DNA of 64,000 bases from CAZLYX01 sp964563885 (GTDB lineage: Bacteria; Pseudomonadota; Gammaproteobacteria; Burkholderiales; Neisseriaceae): positions 1 through 64,000 of the forward strand of contig CAZLYX010000001.1 in NCBI GenBank assembly GCA_964563885.1, given 5' to 3'. Below, piece by piece: positions 8,712-17,516 of the stretch. Each line of letters opens with the position of its first letter. Within the stretch, counting starts at the first letter, position 1. The notes under the pieces were generated by a model. It made no database searches. It was given only the letters and a program-made list of their open reading frames with translations, and was not told where the DNA came from. Position numbers and translations under genes: made by a program.

Positions 8712-10073
8712 TTAAAAAACTTGATTTACTTTACGCTGGCTTGTGGGTGGAATATCTAAAACTTCTCGGTATTTTGCCACCGTACGCCTAGCAATATCAA
8801 CGCCTTGTAACTTTAATAATTTACTCAGCGCTTCGTCAGAATAGGGTTTCTTTTTATCTTCATCTTCAATCAATTGGGCAATCATCGCCTTGACTGCATT
8901 TTGGCTGGTCCCCTCCTCGCCATCCGCTGCCGATACTGCCTGACTGAAGAAATAGCGTAACGCAAACACACCGCGTGGGCAAGCTAAATATTTATGATTC
9001 ACTGCTCGAGATATGGTACTTTCAGCCAGCTCCAGTGCTTGGGCTGCATCTTTTAACAACATCGGTACTAAACCAATCTCGCCAAACACAAAAAAATCTT
9101 GTTGGTGCCTAACCACATACTCAGCCAATCGCAACACTGTACTTTTGCGCAGATGGAGGGTTTCCAACTTTTGTTTGGCTTCTTGAAGTTTTTCTTTCCA
9201 AATTTTATCAACTTCATCAATTGCTTCTAGAGCTTCACAGAAATCGCGGTTTAAATGAATGTTTGGCCATGCAGCTTGGTTGTACACCACCATCCATTCA
9301 CTCTTTTCTTCACGCACCCACACATCAGGCTGAACATATGCAGTGGGCTCAGGTGAAGCGAAACCATAAGCAGGATAAGGGTTTAAATTAGACAGCATAT
9401 TCAACGCGGTTTGTACTGTAGCTGATTCGTATTCAGGGTTATTTTTTTTGAATTTAACAATATTCTGGGCTTGGCTATACCCTATTTCATCCAAGTGTGT
9501 CTCAACTATTTTGGCTGCACATTGGCGATTCAAAGAAACTGGTAGCCGTTGTAATTGCAGCAATAAAGAATCGGCCAAATCTTTGGCAGCCACGCCAGCT
9601 GGGTCAAAATTTTGTAGGCAATCAAGGGCTTCCTGCAAATCATCTTCTTCTAACATCCATTCTAATGGTGTGTTATCAATGACTTCACTCAGGCTTTCTT
9701 TCAGGTAGCCTTGGTCATCTAAAAAATCTATCAATATATGCACACGTGCAGCTTGAATATCATTGAGTGGGTGTTCGCATACTTGCTTATGCATATAATC
9801 TATAAAATCTTCTTCAGCGGCGATGGTCGACCAAATATCTTCGGCATCATCACCACCTACTTGATTACTCGAAGGCGTGGCTGCCGATAAACGACTAGGT
9901 TCCAACGCTACTTCTGGTGTTTCCTGACGCTCTAGTAATGGATTATCTTCTAGCCAATCTTCTACTTCGCGTTCCAACTCAATACCCGACATTTGCAGCA
10001 CGCGCAAAGACTGCTGCATCGTCTGATTAAGCTGTTGGACTTGTTTGTGTTTGAGTTGAAAACTTTGGCTCAT
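8712..10073 (-). CDS. rpoN: RNA polymerase sigma-54 factor
   Basis: 453 residues. Region I is Gln/Leu-rich (QLKHKQVQQLNQTMQQSLRV, then ELEREVEDWLEDNPLLE) and contacts activators and core polymerase. The central core-binding region, the helix-turn-helix (ELAESTISRAVNHKYL) and the C-terminal RpoN box ARRTVAKYRE that reads the -24 element are all present. The frame stays open 41 codons further upstream, but that part overlaps lptB and does not resemble the family; the ATG at 10073 gives the standard start MSQSFQLK. It starts 7 bases after lptB. Unlike the truncated rpoN-like sequence of Neisseria, this gene looks functional. Confidence 0.95.
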   Translation of the reverse strand: MSQSFQLKHKQVQQLNQTMQQSLRVLQMSGIELEREVEDWLEDNPLLERQETPEVALEPSRLSAATPSSNQVGGDDAEDIWSTIAAEEDFIDYMHKQVCEHPLNDIQAARVHILIDFLDDQGYLKESLSEVIDNTPLEWMLEEDDLQEALDCLQNFDPAGVAAKDLADSLLLQLQRLPVSLNRQCAAKIVETHLDEIGYSQAQNIVKFKKNNPEYESATVQTALNMLSNLNPYPAYGFASPEPTAYVQPDVWVREEKSEWMVVYNQAAWPNIHLNRDFCEALEAIDEVDKIWKEKLQEAKQKLETLHLRKSTVLRLAEYVVRHQQDFFVFGEIGLVPMLLKDAAQALELAESTISRAVNHKYLACPRGVFALRYFFSQAVSAADGEEGTSQNAVKAMIAQLIEDEDKKKPYSDEALSKLLKLQGVDIARRTVAKYREVLDIPPTSQRKVNQVF

Positions 10074-10080
10074 AGCAACA

Positions 10081-10815
10081 TCACATATCGAAATTCTCGC
10101 CCAAATACACGGCGCGAACTTGTGCATTTTGTACCAATACGTCTGGCGTACCGGTAGCCAATACTGCACCTTCGTTGATGATATAAGCACGGTCACAAAT
10201 GCGTAGAGTTTCGCGTACGTTATGGTCGGTAATCAACACACCAATGCCGCGCTCTTTTAAGTAACCAATGATTTTTTGAATATCTAATACCGCAATCGGG
10301 TCAACACCTGCAAATGGCTCATCCAGCAAGATAAAGCGTGGCTGTATTGCCAAAGTCCGAGCAATTTCCACTCGCCGACGTTCACCACCTGATAAAGCAG
10401 GCGCAGGGCTGTTTCTCAAGCGCTCAATGTTTAGTCCAGACAACAATTGTTCCAACTCCTGATTAATGAGCTGTTTGTCTTTTATGCTGATTTCCAAAAT
10501 AGAACGGATATTTTGTTCAACGGTCATTTTACGAAAAATAGACGCTTCTTGTGGCAGATAGCCCACCCCTAAACGGGCACGTTCATAAATGGGCATATGA
10601 CGCAATTCTTTGCCGTCGAGTAAAATGCTGCCAGCATCAGCTGCAATCAATCCAACAATCATGTAAAAGCTGGTGGTTTTGCCGGCACCATTGGGGCCTA
10701 GCAAACCAACGACTTCACCACTTTTGATTTCAAGTGAGAAATCCTTAATCACTTGGCGCTTTTTAAAGCTTTTTTGTAGATTTTTTACCACTAAACAGCT
10801 TTGTGATGTGTTCAT
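10081..10815 (-). CDS. lptB: LPS export ABC transporter ATP-binding protein
   Basis: 244 residues, full length. It powers extraction of LPS from the inner membrane with LptF/LptG. Walker [10 protein letters not shown] (about 40-48), signature LSGGERRR (about 142-149), Walker B FILLDEPF and the switch histidine in ITDHNVRE are all present; the [11 protein letters not shown] segment is typical of LptB. It lies between lptA and rpoN as in E. coli. An uptake-sequence hairpin sits in the 122-base space after lptA, so lptB-rpoN-hpf may have its own promoter. Confidence 0.97.
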   Translation of the reverse strand: MNTSQSCLVVKNLQKSFKKRQVIKDFSLEIKSGEVVGLLGPNGAGKTTSFYMIVGLIAADAGSILLDGKELRHMPIYERARLGVGYLPQEASIFRKMTVEQNIRSILEISIKDKQLINQELEQLLSGLNIERLRNSPAPALSGGERRRVEIARTLAIQPRFILLDEPFAGVDPIAVLDIQKIIGYLKERGIGVLITDHNVRETLRICDRAYIINEGAVLATGTPDVLVQNAQVRAVYLGENFDM

Positions 10816-10882
10816 TCAAGCTCGCAATTCGGACTTCATTTATTAATGTATAGTGCAATGGTTTTAAAAAACCTTATACAGT

Positions 10883-10926
10883 AGGCTACCTGAATACAGG
10901 TGGATTACACCGTATTCAGGTAGCCT
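10883..10926 (-). terminator. Uptake-sequence hairpin between lptA and lptB
   Basis: AGGCTACCTGAATAC (10883-10897) pairs with its complement (10912-10926) around a 14-base loop, 11 bases after the lptA stop. Downstream on the minus strand the sequence has only scattered T-rich tracts, so full termination is uncertain. Confidence 0.6.
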
Positions 10927-10937
10927 TCGGTTTAGTA

Positions 10938-11456
10938 TTATTTTCTGGGTTGTATCACCACCGTCACACGTTTGCCAGCTTTATTGCCAGCATTTTTGCT
11001 GCCACTTACTGTATAAACTTCAGTACGGGTGTTGTAAACAATGGTATGACCTTGAGCAATATCGCCACCGCGCTGCACTTTGGCATTGCCAATCAACTTC
11101 ACTACGCCGGTTGAAGATGAATAATCTACTGTATTGGCCTGGCCATCAACTTGACCACCTTTATTGCCGCTACCATCCAGTTGCTGGCCAAAACGCACCG
11201 GGCTACCAGTGGCGCTGATGTGCTGCTCATTATTGGCATCACGTGTAACACGCACGCTGCCTGCACGAATATTTAATGTACCCTGCTTAATAATAACATT
11301 ACCACTAAAAGTAGTAACTTGATTTTTTTGATCCAACGAGCCTTGATCCGCCTCAATTTCAATAGGCTTATTGCGATCACTTTCTAAAGCGAAAACAGGC
11401 TGAGCCAATGTCAACACACTTAAGGCAGCCGCAATGGCCAACTTATTTTTGTTCAT
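10938..11456 (-). CDS. lptA: LPS transport periplasmic bridge protein
   Basis: 172 residues with a signal peptide ending near QPVFA. The mature part is an OstA-type beta-jellyroll: PIEIEADQGSLDQ, then TTFSGNVIIKQGTLNIRAG, then HISATGSPVRF, then GKAKV-like strands. LptA polymers carry LPS across the periplasm from LptC to LptD. The start overlaps the end of lptC by 14 bases, indicating translational coupling. Confidence 0.95.
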   Translation of the reverse strand: MNKNKLAIAAALSVLTLAQPVFALESDRNKPIEIEADQGSLDQKNQVTTFSGNVIIKQGTLNIRAGSVRVTRDANNEQHISATGSPVRFGQQLDGSGNKGGQVDGQANTVDYSSSTGVVKLIGNAKVQRGGDIAQGHTIVYNTRTEVYTVSGSKNAGNKAGKRVTVVIQPRK

Positions 11457-12018
11457 AAATAATCGCTTTCACTCGTGACGGTAAATTCAGGAAGCCTTGT
11501 TGATAATCATAGGTTAAGCCGTTTGCAGTGCCATGAGACATGCCGTATTGGTATTCTACTGGTGCATCGGTTTGCGCCGATTTAGTAACCGTATCCACCT
11601 TGAGTTGATTGGTTTTCAAAATACCAGCAGGTTTGGTGGCATCTGCTTCTTTGGTAAGCACCACATCATGTTCAAAATAAACTTGGCGGGTTTCGCTGTT
11701 ATAACGTGCTTCTTTGCTGCTCACCTGATAAGCTTTTTGGCCTTGGTTAAACAATTGTAAGTCTGGCTGGCCTAAATAAACATCTTCACTTTTGGGCAAC
11801 TGCCATGCTCGTTTAGCGGTAAGATTGTCTTTCAGGTAGCCTGCTTCATCAAACATCTGGCCGTTAATATTGTTCATTTCATATTGAGGTTCGTTAGGGT
11901 TTAATACCACTTCTTCCACTGATACTTCAGTAATACGCCCCAACCATGCGCTCAATCCACCCAAGCCGATGGCCAAAACCAATGGAAACAGCCAGCCAGA
12001 ATGCCATTTAAATTTCAT
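11443..12018 (-). CDS. lptC: LPS export protein, inner-membrane anchored
   Basis: 191 residues. A single N-terminal membrane helix (WLFPLVLAIGLGGLSAWL) is followed by a periplasmic jellyroll domain. The order kdsC-lptC-lptA-lptB and the 4-base ATGA overlap with kdsC secure the call, since LptC sequences are poorly conserved. A complete uptake sequence lies inside the gene (about 11830). Confidence 0.92.
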   Translation of the reverse strand: MKFKWHSGWLFPLVLAIGLGGLSAWLGRITEVSVEEVVLNPNEPQYEMNNINGQMFDEAGYLKDNLTAKRAWQLPKSEDVYLGQPDLQLFNQGQKAYQVSSKEARYNSETRQVYFEHDVVLTKEADATKPAGILKTNQLKVDTVTKSAQTDAPVEYQYGMSHGTANGLTYDYQQGFLNLPSRVKAIIYEQK

Positions 12019-12554
12019 TCTAAATACTCATTCAAAACGCGATATAAATGACCTTGAGAATGCATAATCAAATCGCACAATTCTCGCACAGCGCCTTTGC
12101 CTCCGCTTTTACGCGTAATATAAACGGCATGTTCCAATATAAATTCATGCGATTGAGGAACGACAACTGGCAAGCCGCAACGAATCATCACGGGTAGATC
12201 TACCACATCATCACCAATAAATGCGCATTCATGTTCTTTTACGCCCGCTTTCTCAATCAAATCGGCGAAGGCTGCTTTTTTATCGCTAATACCTTTGTAA
12301 TAATGATTGATGCCCAATTGTTTAACACGAACACCCACGGAGGGTGCATTACGACCAGTAATAATGGCTGTTTGCACGCCAGTGTCTTGCAACATTTTGA
12401 TGCCATGTCCATCTAACGTATGAAATGCCTTGATTTCTTCACCGTTGTCGCGAATATAAATATAGCCATCAGTTAATACGCCGTCCACATCCATTACTAA
12501 CAATTTGATTTGAGCAGCGCGAGATATAACTTCTGAAGATAAATTTTCAAACAT
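12015..12554 (-). CDS. kdsC: 3-deoxy-D-manno-octulosonate 8-phosphate phosphatase
   Basis: 179 residues, HAD superfamily type C0 without a cap domain. Motif I is DVDGVLTDG (nucleophile Asp22, acid/base Asp24), motif II ITGR, the conserved Lys is in SDKK and motif IV is GDDVVD. It removes phosphate from Kdo-8-P to give Kdo for LPS. The ribosome-binding site appears to be AGGTGG, part of a degenerate uptake sequence just upstream. Confidence 0.96.
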   Translation of the reverse strand: MFENLSSEVISRAAQIKLLVMDVDGVLTDGYIYIRDNGEEIKAFHTLDGHGIKMLQDTGVQTAIITGRNAPSVGVRVKQLGINHYYKGISDKKAAFADLIEKAGVKEHECAFIGDDVVDLPVMIRCGLPVVVPQSHEFILEHAVYITRKSGGKGAVRELCDLIMHSQGHLYRVLNEYLE

Positions 12555-12557
12555 AAT

Positions 12558-12570
12558 AGGCCACCTAAAA
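12558..12570 (-). promoter_or_regulatory. Degenerate uptake sequence supplying the kdsC ribosome-binding site
   Basis: Read on the minus strand, TTTTAGGTGGCCT ends three bases before the kdsC ATG. It differs from the uptake sequence TTCAGGTAGCCT at a few positions and contains AGGTGG, the only Shine-Dalgarno-like element in place (spacing about 7). Confidence 0.5.
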
Positions 12571-12758
12571 GTAAGTTGTTCAGCATTTTAACAGAATGTT
12601 GACCGTTTTGTTTTCAGGTAGCTTCAACATAAACATGATTTTGCACTTGGCTTCTGCGTCGTTATAAGCTATTTAATCGCCTTAACGTTTCAAGCCATGT
12701 AGAAACTTCATAAAACAAATCAAAAACCAAGGTCACTTTAAACAGATTCCCCATTAAG

Positions 12759-12794
12759 AAGCGGATCAAGCCCATTTGTCGGCTTTATCCGCTT
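12759..12794 (-). terminator. Terminator after kdsD
   Basis: AAGCGGATCAAGCC (12759-12772) pairs with GGCTTTATCCGCTT (12781-12794) with one internal mismatch, 17 bases after the kdsD stop. The following minus-strand sequence is CTTAATGG, a poor T-run. The rest of the 257-base space before kdsC holds only a lone partial uptake sequence near 12614. Confidence 0.55.
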
Positions 12795-12811
12795 TTGAAA
12801 ATTTCTGATGC

Positions 12812-13795
12812 TTATATTATGCGTGCAACCAGTAAATCATGCATATTGAGTGCACCTACTAAAATATTGTGTTCATTTACCACCAATAAACCATTAATTT
12901 GATTTTCCTGCATTTTTTTCAATGCTTCAGTAGCCAGCTTTTCTTCATGAATGGTTTTGGGCTGTAGATGCATAATATCGTCTACCCTTAAGCCTGAAAA
13001 TGAATCACGTTTTTCAAACAAACGCCGAAAATCACCATCTGTAAATACACCCATTAATTGTTTTTTCTCATCCACAACGGCCAACATGCCTAAACCTTTT
13101 TCACTCATACACACTACCGCTTCTTTTAGTGGAGTACCTAATTTCATGGCAGGCAACTCATCTCCAGTATGCATAAGGTCAGCCACACGGAGCAGCAGAC
13201 GTTTACCTAAACTGCCGGCTGGATGGCTAAGTGCAAAATCATCGCGCGTAAAAGCACGAGCACGCAATAAGACAACGGCAAATGCATCACCTAAAGCCAG
13301 TGCTGCTGTGGTGCTAGAAGTGGGCGCTAAGCCATGTGGGCAAGCTTCTTGTGACACTGCAACGGTTACATGTATGTCAGCATGACGCCCCATAGTAGAG
13401 CCTGGGCGCGAAGTCATGCACACCAAGGTGATATTTTTACGTTTTAACGCCGGAATAATGGCTGCAATTTCATCACTTTCTCCAGAGTTAGATATGGCTA
13501 TCACCAAATCACCATCAACAATCATGCCCAAATCGCCATGAGCAGCCTCAGCAGGATGCACAAAAAATGCCGCCGTGCCCGTAGAAGCCAAAGTTGCCGC
13601 CACTTTACGGCTAATGTGCCCAGATTTACCGATTCCCATTACCACAATGCGCCCAGTACACGCCAAAACAGCATCAGCCGCGCGCACAAAGTCTTCATTC
13701 AAAGAAGCGGCAACTTCGTGCAAGCCTTTAGCTTCTGTTTCAAGCACATCACGTGCCCAATTTAAATATTGTTCTGAGTGGTTCATAGTAGGCAT
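12812..13795 (-). CDS. kdsD: D-arabinose 5-phosphate isomerase
   Basis: 327 residues. An N-terminal SIS domain (GIGKSGHISRK; AISNSGESDEI) is followed by two CBS domains (from about residue 205, beginning VADLMHTGDELP). It converts ribulose 5-phosphate to arabinose 5-phosphate, the first step to Kdo. The ATG three codons further in (MNHSEQ) is an equally plausible start; no strong ribosome site separates them. It is divergent from tal over 72 bases, the neisserial arrangement. Confidence 0.95.
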   Translation of the reverse strand: MPTMNHSEQYLNWARDVLETEAKGLHEVAASLNEDFVRAADAVLACTGRIVVMGIGKSGHISRKVAATLASTGTAAFFVHPAEAAHGDLGMIVDGDLVIAISNSGESDEIAAIIPALKRKNITLVCMTSRPGSTMGRHADIHVTVAVSQEACPHGLAPTSSTTAALALGDAFAVVLLRARAFTRDDFALSHPAGSLGKRLLLRVADLMHTGDELPAMKLGTPLKEAVVCMSEKGLGMLAVVDEKKQLMGVFTDGDFRRLFEKRDSFSGLRVDDIMHLQPKTIHEEKLATEALKKMQENQINGLLVVNEHNILVGALNMHDLLVARII

Positions 13796-13867
13796 AAGTG
13801 GGGCTGTCCAAAATAATTATTTCAGGTTAGTATGAGGTTCGTATAAATTCAGTAAGGATTTTAATCA

Positions 13868-14923
13868 ATGACTATTTTATCCGACGTTAAAGCCTTAGGC
13901 CAACAAATCTGGTTGGATAATCTTTCGCGATCGCTGATTCAAAGTGGCGAACTTGAACAGATGCTACAACAAGGTGTATGCGGTGTCACATCTAACCCAG
14001 CTATCTTCCAAAAAGCATTCGCGGGTGATGTTTTGTATGCAGATGAAATCAGCACTCTGAAACAAAAAGATTTAAGCCCAAAACAGCGCTACGAAATTTT
14101 AGCTATTGCAGATGTACAAGCTGCTTGTGATGTATGCCGACCTGAATTTGATGCGCAAAAAGGCCACAGCGGCTTTGTTAGCTTAGAAGTGGCACCTAAT
14201 TTAGCCCAAGATACAACTGGTACCATTTCAGAAGCCAAACGCTTGCATGCTGCCATTGATCGCCCCAATGTGCTGATTAAAGTTCCCGCTACTGACGCTG
14301 GCATTGAAGCCATGTCTGAGCTCGTAGCAGCTGGTATCAGCATCAACCTAACCCTGCTTTTTTCGCGCCAACAAACCTTAAAAGCCTATACGGCTTATGT
14401 AAAGGGCATTGAAAAACGTCTTGATAACCAGCAGCCAATTGAACATATTCAAGTAGTGGCCAGCTTTTTTCTTTCACGTGTGGATAACGCGCTGGATACA
14501 ACCCTGCCCGAACACTTGCGCGGCAAAATAGCCATTTCGTTGGCCAAAGCAGCTTATCGTGACCAACAAGCATTTTTTAACACCACAGCCTTTAATCTAT
14601 TGCGTACTAAAGGCGCCAACCCAGTGCGCTTATTGTGGGCATCAACTGGCGTTAAAAACCCAAGCTATCCAGACACGCTTTATATCGATAGCTTAATCGG
14701 CAATGAAACCATCAATACGGTACCGGATGCAACCTTAGCCGCTTTTATTGATCATGGCAATGCCAGCAACACGCTACCAAGACAAACTGATGAAGCTTTA
14801 AGCCACCTTGCTGAACTCAACTCCCTCGGTATTGATATCGAAGCATTGGCTCAGCGTTTACAAGAAGATGGTTTAAAACAATTTGAAGAAGCGTTTGATA
14901 AATTATTAATCCCATTAGCTTAA
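13868..14923 (+). CDS. tal: Transaldolase
   Basis: 351 residues, the longer transaldolase subfamily (about 350-370 residues). It moves dihydroxyacetone units between sedoheptulose 7-phosphate and glyceraldehyde 3-phosphate in the pentose phosphate pathway. Visible motifs are [12 protein letters not shown] near residue 37, LIKVPAT, which holds the Schiff-base lysine, and NLTLLFS. A TAAGGA ribosome site precedes the ATG. Confidence 0.95.
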   Translation: MTILSDVKALGQQIWLDNLSRSLIQSGELEQMLQQGVCGVTSNPAIFQKAFAGDVLYADEISTLKQKDLSPKQRYEILAIADVQAACDVCRPEFDAQKGHSGFVSLEVAPNLAQDTTGTISEAKRLHAAIDRPNVLIKVPATDAGIEAMSELVAAGISINLTLLFSRQQTLKAYTAYVKGIEKRLDNQQPIEHIQVVASFFLSRVDNALDTTLPEHLRGKIAISLAKAAYRDQQAFFNTTAFNLLRTKGANPVRLLWASTGVKNPSYPDTLYIDSLIGNETINTVPDATLAAFIDHGNASNTLPRQTDEALSHLAELNSLGIDIEALAQRLQEDGLKQFEEAFDKLLIPLA

Positions 14924-15011
14924 TTGTTCTCTATTATTAAATAAAACCTCTGAATAGTTTTCAGAGAACCTTATTTTAATATAAGGTCAGTTAATCAGAT
15001 GTATACAAACT

Positions 15012-15063
15012 AAAAGGCTACCTGAAAGGTTTTAACTAAGTTAAAGCTTTCAGGTAGCCTTTT
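15012..15063 (+). terminator. Extended uptake-sequence terminator after tal
   Basis: AAAAGGCTACCTGAAAG (15012-15028) pairs with its complement (15047-15063), and the inner segment TTTAAC-TAA-GTTAAA extends the stem. It ends in TTTT. A smaller hairpin CTCTGAA/TTCAGAG (14948-14966) precedes it. Confidence 0.8.
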
Positions 15064-15103
15064 GATTCATCAGTAATGAAGTAAGCCGATTCTCATGATT
15101 AAT

Positions 15104-15774
15104 CTAATACAACCAATCAATCCACTTCCATCGTAAATACAAACCCCAATAACTACTGATTCCACTGGTGCTGTGACGTATTTTGCCATTTTTTATGATT
15201 GCAATGGTAGGCGTTGCTTTAATTTCCCATTCACGCGATATAGCGCCTGATTCATCATTAATCGTCTCAAACGACCACAGATGTTGCTGCAAATAACGCT
15301 GAACCTCAGGCATAGTGCCTGATTGTAATGCGACGCCTACAACGGGCACACCTTTTTCAGATAAACTACTTACTGCGGGAGAAGTGTATCGGCAAATACC
15401 ACACCAGCTACCCCAAAAGTAAATCAACGTGGCGCGCTCATTGCCTAATTTTTGCAATTGCACAACGNNNNNNNNNNNNNNNNNNNNNNNNNNNNNNNNN
15501 NNNNNNNNNNNNNNNNNNNNNNNNNNNNNNNNNNNNNNNNNNNNNNNNNNNNNNNNNNNNNNNNNNNCCAAAAGTAAATCAACGTGGCGCGCTCATTGCC
15601 TAATTTTTGCAATTGCACAACGCGCCCAGTTGAAGTAGGCCACATTTGCTCGCTTTCTGCTACAGGCTGGCGTGGGCTACGCCATATGTCTAATATCACA
15701 CTCGCCACCAAAACAATCAGAAGTGTTTGCAATATTGATTTTATCCAGCCATTTTTTCTGCTAGCCAATGCCAC
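15104..15774 (-). CDS. Membrane-anchored thioredoxin-like disulfide oxidoreductase (ScsD/TlpA type), split by an artificial gap
   Basis: The sequence gives two half-frames, 15445-15774 and 15104-15571, separated by 100 N. Removing the N run plus one of two identical 55-bp flanks (155 bases in total) brings both halves into one frame of 171 residues. The joined protein has one N-terminal membrane helix (about residues 11-30, ILQTLLIVLVASVILDIW), then a thioredoxin-like domain with the active site WCGIC, the cis-proline motif ATPT and a C-terminal GLYLRWKW tail typical of the ScsD-like protein disulfide oxidoreductases. It should act on periplasmic thiols. Family call good; substrate unknown. 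Confidence 0.85.
15413..15622. repeat. 55-bp direct repeat flanking a 100-N gap (assembly artefact)
   Basis: Positions 15413-15467 and 15568-15622 are identical over 55 bases, with N at 15468-15567. The repeat length equals a commonly used assembler k-mer, and collapsing it restores the gene, so this is an unmerged contig overlap rather than biology. Confidence 0.9.
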
Positions 15775-15911
15775 CTCCTAAGTAAAACTAAAACAACGAT
15801 TCTCTAAAAAGCATCATAAAAATATATAATAGGTGTGCTTCTAAACCAAACTCGTCACACATGCTCTTAACATTGAGCTCAATAAAGATTGCACACCCAC
15901 CTTCCTCAGTA

Positions 15912-16157
15912 TTATTTCTTCACAACCCGCGTGTAAATCGCTAAAACCACTACCGCAGCAATAGTAGAGGCGATCCAACCTGCAGGCTCACCAACGTGAT
16001 ACCAGTTAGCTGCTTGGCCTATCCAACCAGCTAATAATGCACCAACTATACCCAACAGGGTAGTCATGATAAAACCAAGATTATCTTTACCTGGATGTAG
16101 AAACTTTGCTAATACACCCACAATAAAACCTACAATAATTGTACCTATCCAACCCAT
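15912..16157 (-). CDS. GlsB/YeaQ/YmgE family small membrane protein
   Basis: 81 residues with three hydrophobic segments and the family's glycine-rich pattern: WIGTIIVGFIVGVLAKFL, then GFIMTTLLGIVGALLAGWIG, then the final helix. These transglycosylase-associated proteins respond to stress in several bacteria, but their biochemical role is not settled. An AAGGAG site lies 6-7 bases before the ATG. The 137 bases between it and the upstream oxidoreductase show nothing recognisable. Confidence 0.88.
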   Translation of the reverse strand: MGWIGTIIVGFIVGVLAKFLHPGKDNLGFIMTTLLGIVGALLAGWIGQAANWYHVGEPAGWIASTIAAVVVLAIYTRVVKK

Positions 16158-16270
16158 GATCTAACTCCTTAATTATATATATCATTACTAAAACAACGTA
16201 TCTGGCCGTTTTTTATACTAACACCACATAGAAAAGTGCCAGATTCTCTTTATATTGCCTCAAACTTACT

Positions 16271-16297
16271 AAAAAAAAGCCCCGGACAAACCGAGGC
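16271..16297 (-). terminator. Intrinsic terminator of rplM-rpsI
   Basis: GCCCCGG (16279-16285) pairs with CCGAGGC (16291-16297) with one G-T pair. Read on the minus strand it is followed by an eight-T run (16271-16278). Confidence 0.9.
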
Positions 16298-16319
16298 ATT
16301 TCTTGTATCCCATAGCAGA

Positions 16320-16712
16320 TTAACGCTTAGAGAATTGTTTTGCACGACGTGCTTTACGCAAGCCATATTTTTTACGTTCTACTTCACGTGCATCGCGAGT
16401 TACCAAACCAGCAGCTGACAAAGTTGGTTTCAGAGTAGCATCGTAATCCATTAGAGCACGAGTGATGCCGTGACGAATTGCACCTGATTGACCAGTTTCA
16501 CCACCACCATTTACGTTTACTTTGATATCAAAAGATTCTAAGTTTTCCGTTAGTGCTAAAGGTTGACGAACCACCATGCGACCAGTTTCACGAGCAAAAA
16601 ACTCATCAACCGGACGACCATTTACAGTGATCTTGCCAGTGCCTTTTTCTAAAAACACACGAGCCACTGAACTCTTGCGGCGGCCTGTGCCATAGTAATA
16701 TTTACCGTTCAT
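16320..16712 (-). CDS. rpsI: 30S ribosomal protein S9
   Basis: 130 residues, full length. It starts [19 protein letters not shown], has the conserved [15 protein letters not shown] motif and ends in the basic tail [13 protein letters not shown] sequence (here [10 protein letters not shown]) that reaches the tRNA in the P site. It lies 9 bases after rplM as in most bacteria. Confidence 0.98.
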   Translation of the reverse strand: MNGKYYYGTGRRKSSVARVFLEKGTGKITVNGRPVDEFFARETGRMVVRQPLALTENLESFDIKVNVNGGGETGQSGAIRHGITRALMDYDATLKPTLSAAGLVTRDAREVERKKYGLRKARRAKQFSKR

Positions 16713-16721
16713 GTGGTGTCC

Positions 16722-17150
16722 TTAAATTTCCAAAGCTTTAGGTTGCTGAGCAGCGTGACCGTGTTCTGCACCGGCGTACACTTTCAGTTTTTTGATCATC
16801 GCATAACCAAGTGGGCCTTTTGGCAACATGCCTTTAACGGCTTTCTCTAAAACACGCTCAGGGAATTTCTCTTGCATTTGGGTGAAATTACGCTGATAAA
16901 GACCACCAGGATAGCCTGAGTGACGATAGTACGTTTTATCCAATGCTTTGTTACCCGTTACACGCAGTTTATCTGCATTAACTACAATAATGTAATCGCC
17001 AGTATCAACGTGCGGAGTATATTCGGGTTTGTGTTTACCGCGTAGACGGTGGGCGATTTCGGCAGCAACTCGACCCAAGACTTTGTCTTGAGCATCAATC
17101 ACAAACCATTCGCGCTTCACCTCATGCGGTTTAGCTGAAAAGGTTTTCAT
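16722..17150 (-). CDS. rplM: 50S ribosomal protein L13
   Basis: 142 residues with [31 protein letters not shown], and the C-terminal MLPKGPLG...LKVYAG signature. An early 50S assembly protein. An AAGGAG ribosome site lies 6 bases before the ATG. The leader is short and carries a good promoter. Confidence 0.98.
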   Translation of the reverse strand: MKTFSAKPHEVKREWFVIDAQDKVLGRVAAEIAHRLRGKHKPEYTPHVDTGDYIIVVNADKLRVTGNKALDKTYYRHSGYPGGLYQRNFTQMQEKFPERVLEKAVKGMLPKGPLGYAMIKKLKVYAGAEHGHAAQQPKALEI

Positions 17151-17186
17151 AAGGAGTAATCCAAATAAATATATAGAAAGCTATCG

Positions 17187-17215
17187 ATTCTAAAGACGAA
17201 TCGATTTACTGTCAA
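17187..17215 (-). promoter_or_regulatory. Sigma-70 promoter of rplM-rpsI with overlapping inverted repeat
   Basis: Minus strand: TTGACA (17215-17210), 17-bp spacer, TAGAAT (17192-17187). It lies about 37 bases before the rplM start. An 8-bp inverted repeat ATCGATTC/GAATCGAT (17183-17190 and 17198-17205) covers the -10 element and the spacer. Confidence 0.7.
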
Positions 17216-17285
17216 TCTAATTAAAGCCAAGCAAAGCATTAATTCAGCCATATCACTGATATGTTGCTTTTTGCATCGCCGACCT

Positions 17286-17319
17286 AAAGAAAAACAAAGT
17301 ACTGAACACCAGTACTTTG
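17286..17319 (-). terminator. Intrinsic terminator of 6S RNA
   Basis: Perfect 10-bp stem CAAAGTACTG/CAGTACTTTG (17295-17304 with 17310-17319) and 5-base loop, followed on the minus strand by TTTTTCTTT. It lies just 3' of the predicted 6S RNA. Confidence 0.88.
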
Positions 17320-17331
17320 CCTAGTTGGGGT

Positions 17332-17506
17332 TTTCCCCGCCTGTGCCGCTTTAGCTTAATCCGCTTGAACCTTGAAGACAAGGTGGTCACCTCGGGTAGC
17401 TTCGGGTATATTCACAAGGAATGTACACGCCCACTACAACTCCTAGCAACCTTAAGCGAACGTATTGGTTCAAAGGAATAGTGCCTTCACGAACACCGCA
17501 GGGAAA
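17332..17506 (-). ncRNA. ssrS: 6S RNA
   Basis: About 175 nt directly downstream of zapA, the usual location in proteobacteria. The 5' end TTTCCCTGCGGTGTTCG pairs with the 3' end CGGCACAGGCGGGGAAA as the closing stem. Inside, TTTGAACC pairs with GGTTCAAG and TTCGCTT with AAGCGGA, and an apical hairpin is formed by GTGTACATTC/GAATATAC, giving the long rod with a central bubble that mimics an open promoter and holds sigma-70 polymerase in stationary phase. Ends are estimated from the closing stem; a terminator follows. No protein-coding frame explains this stretch. Confidence 0.87.
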
Positions 17507-17516
17507 TTTAACTGGT

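Noticed and set aside
10074..10196. N-terminal extension of RpoN in its open frame
   Set aside because: It overlaps lptB and has no resemblance to sigma-54 proteins; MSQSFQLK at 10073 is the standard start.
15413..15622. A 55-bp direct repeat as a biological duplication or attachment site
   Set aside because: It flanks an N run exactly, and collapsing it restores a gene; an assembly overlap explains it better.
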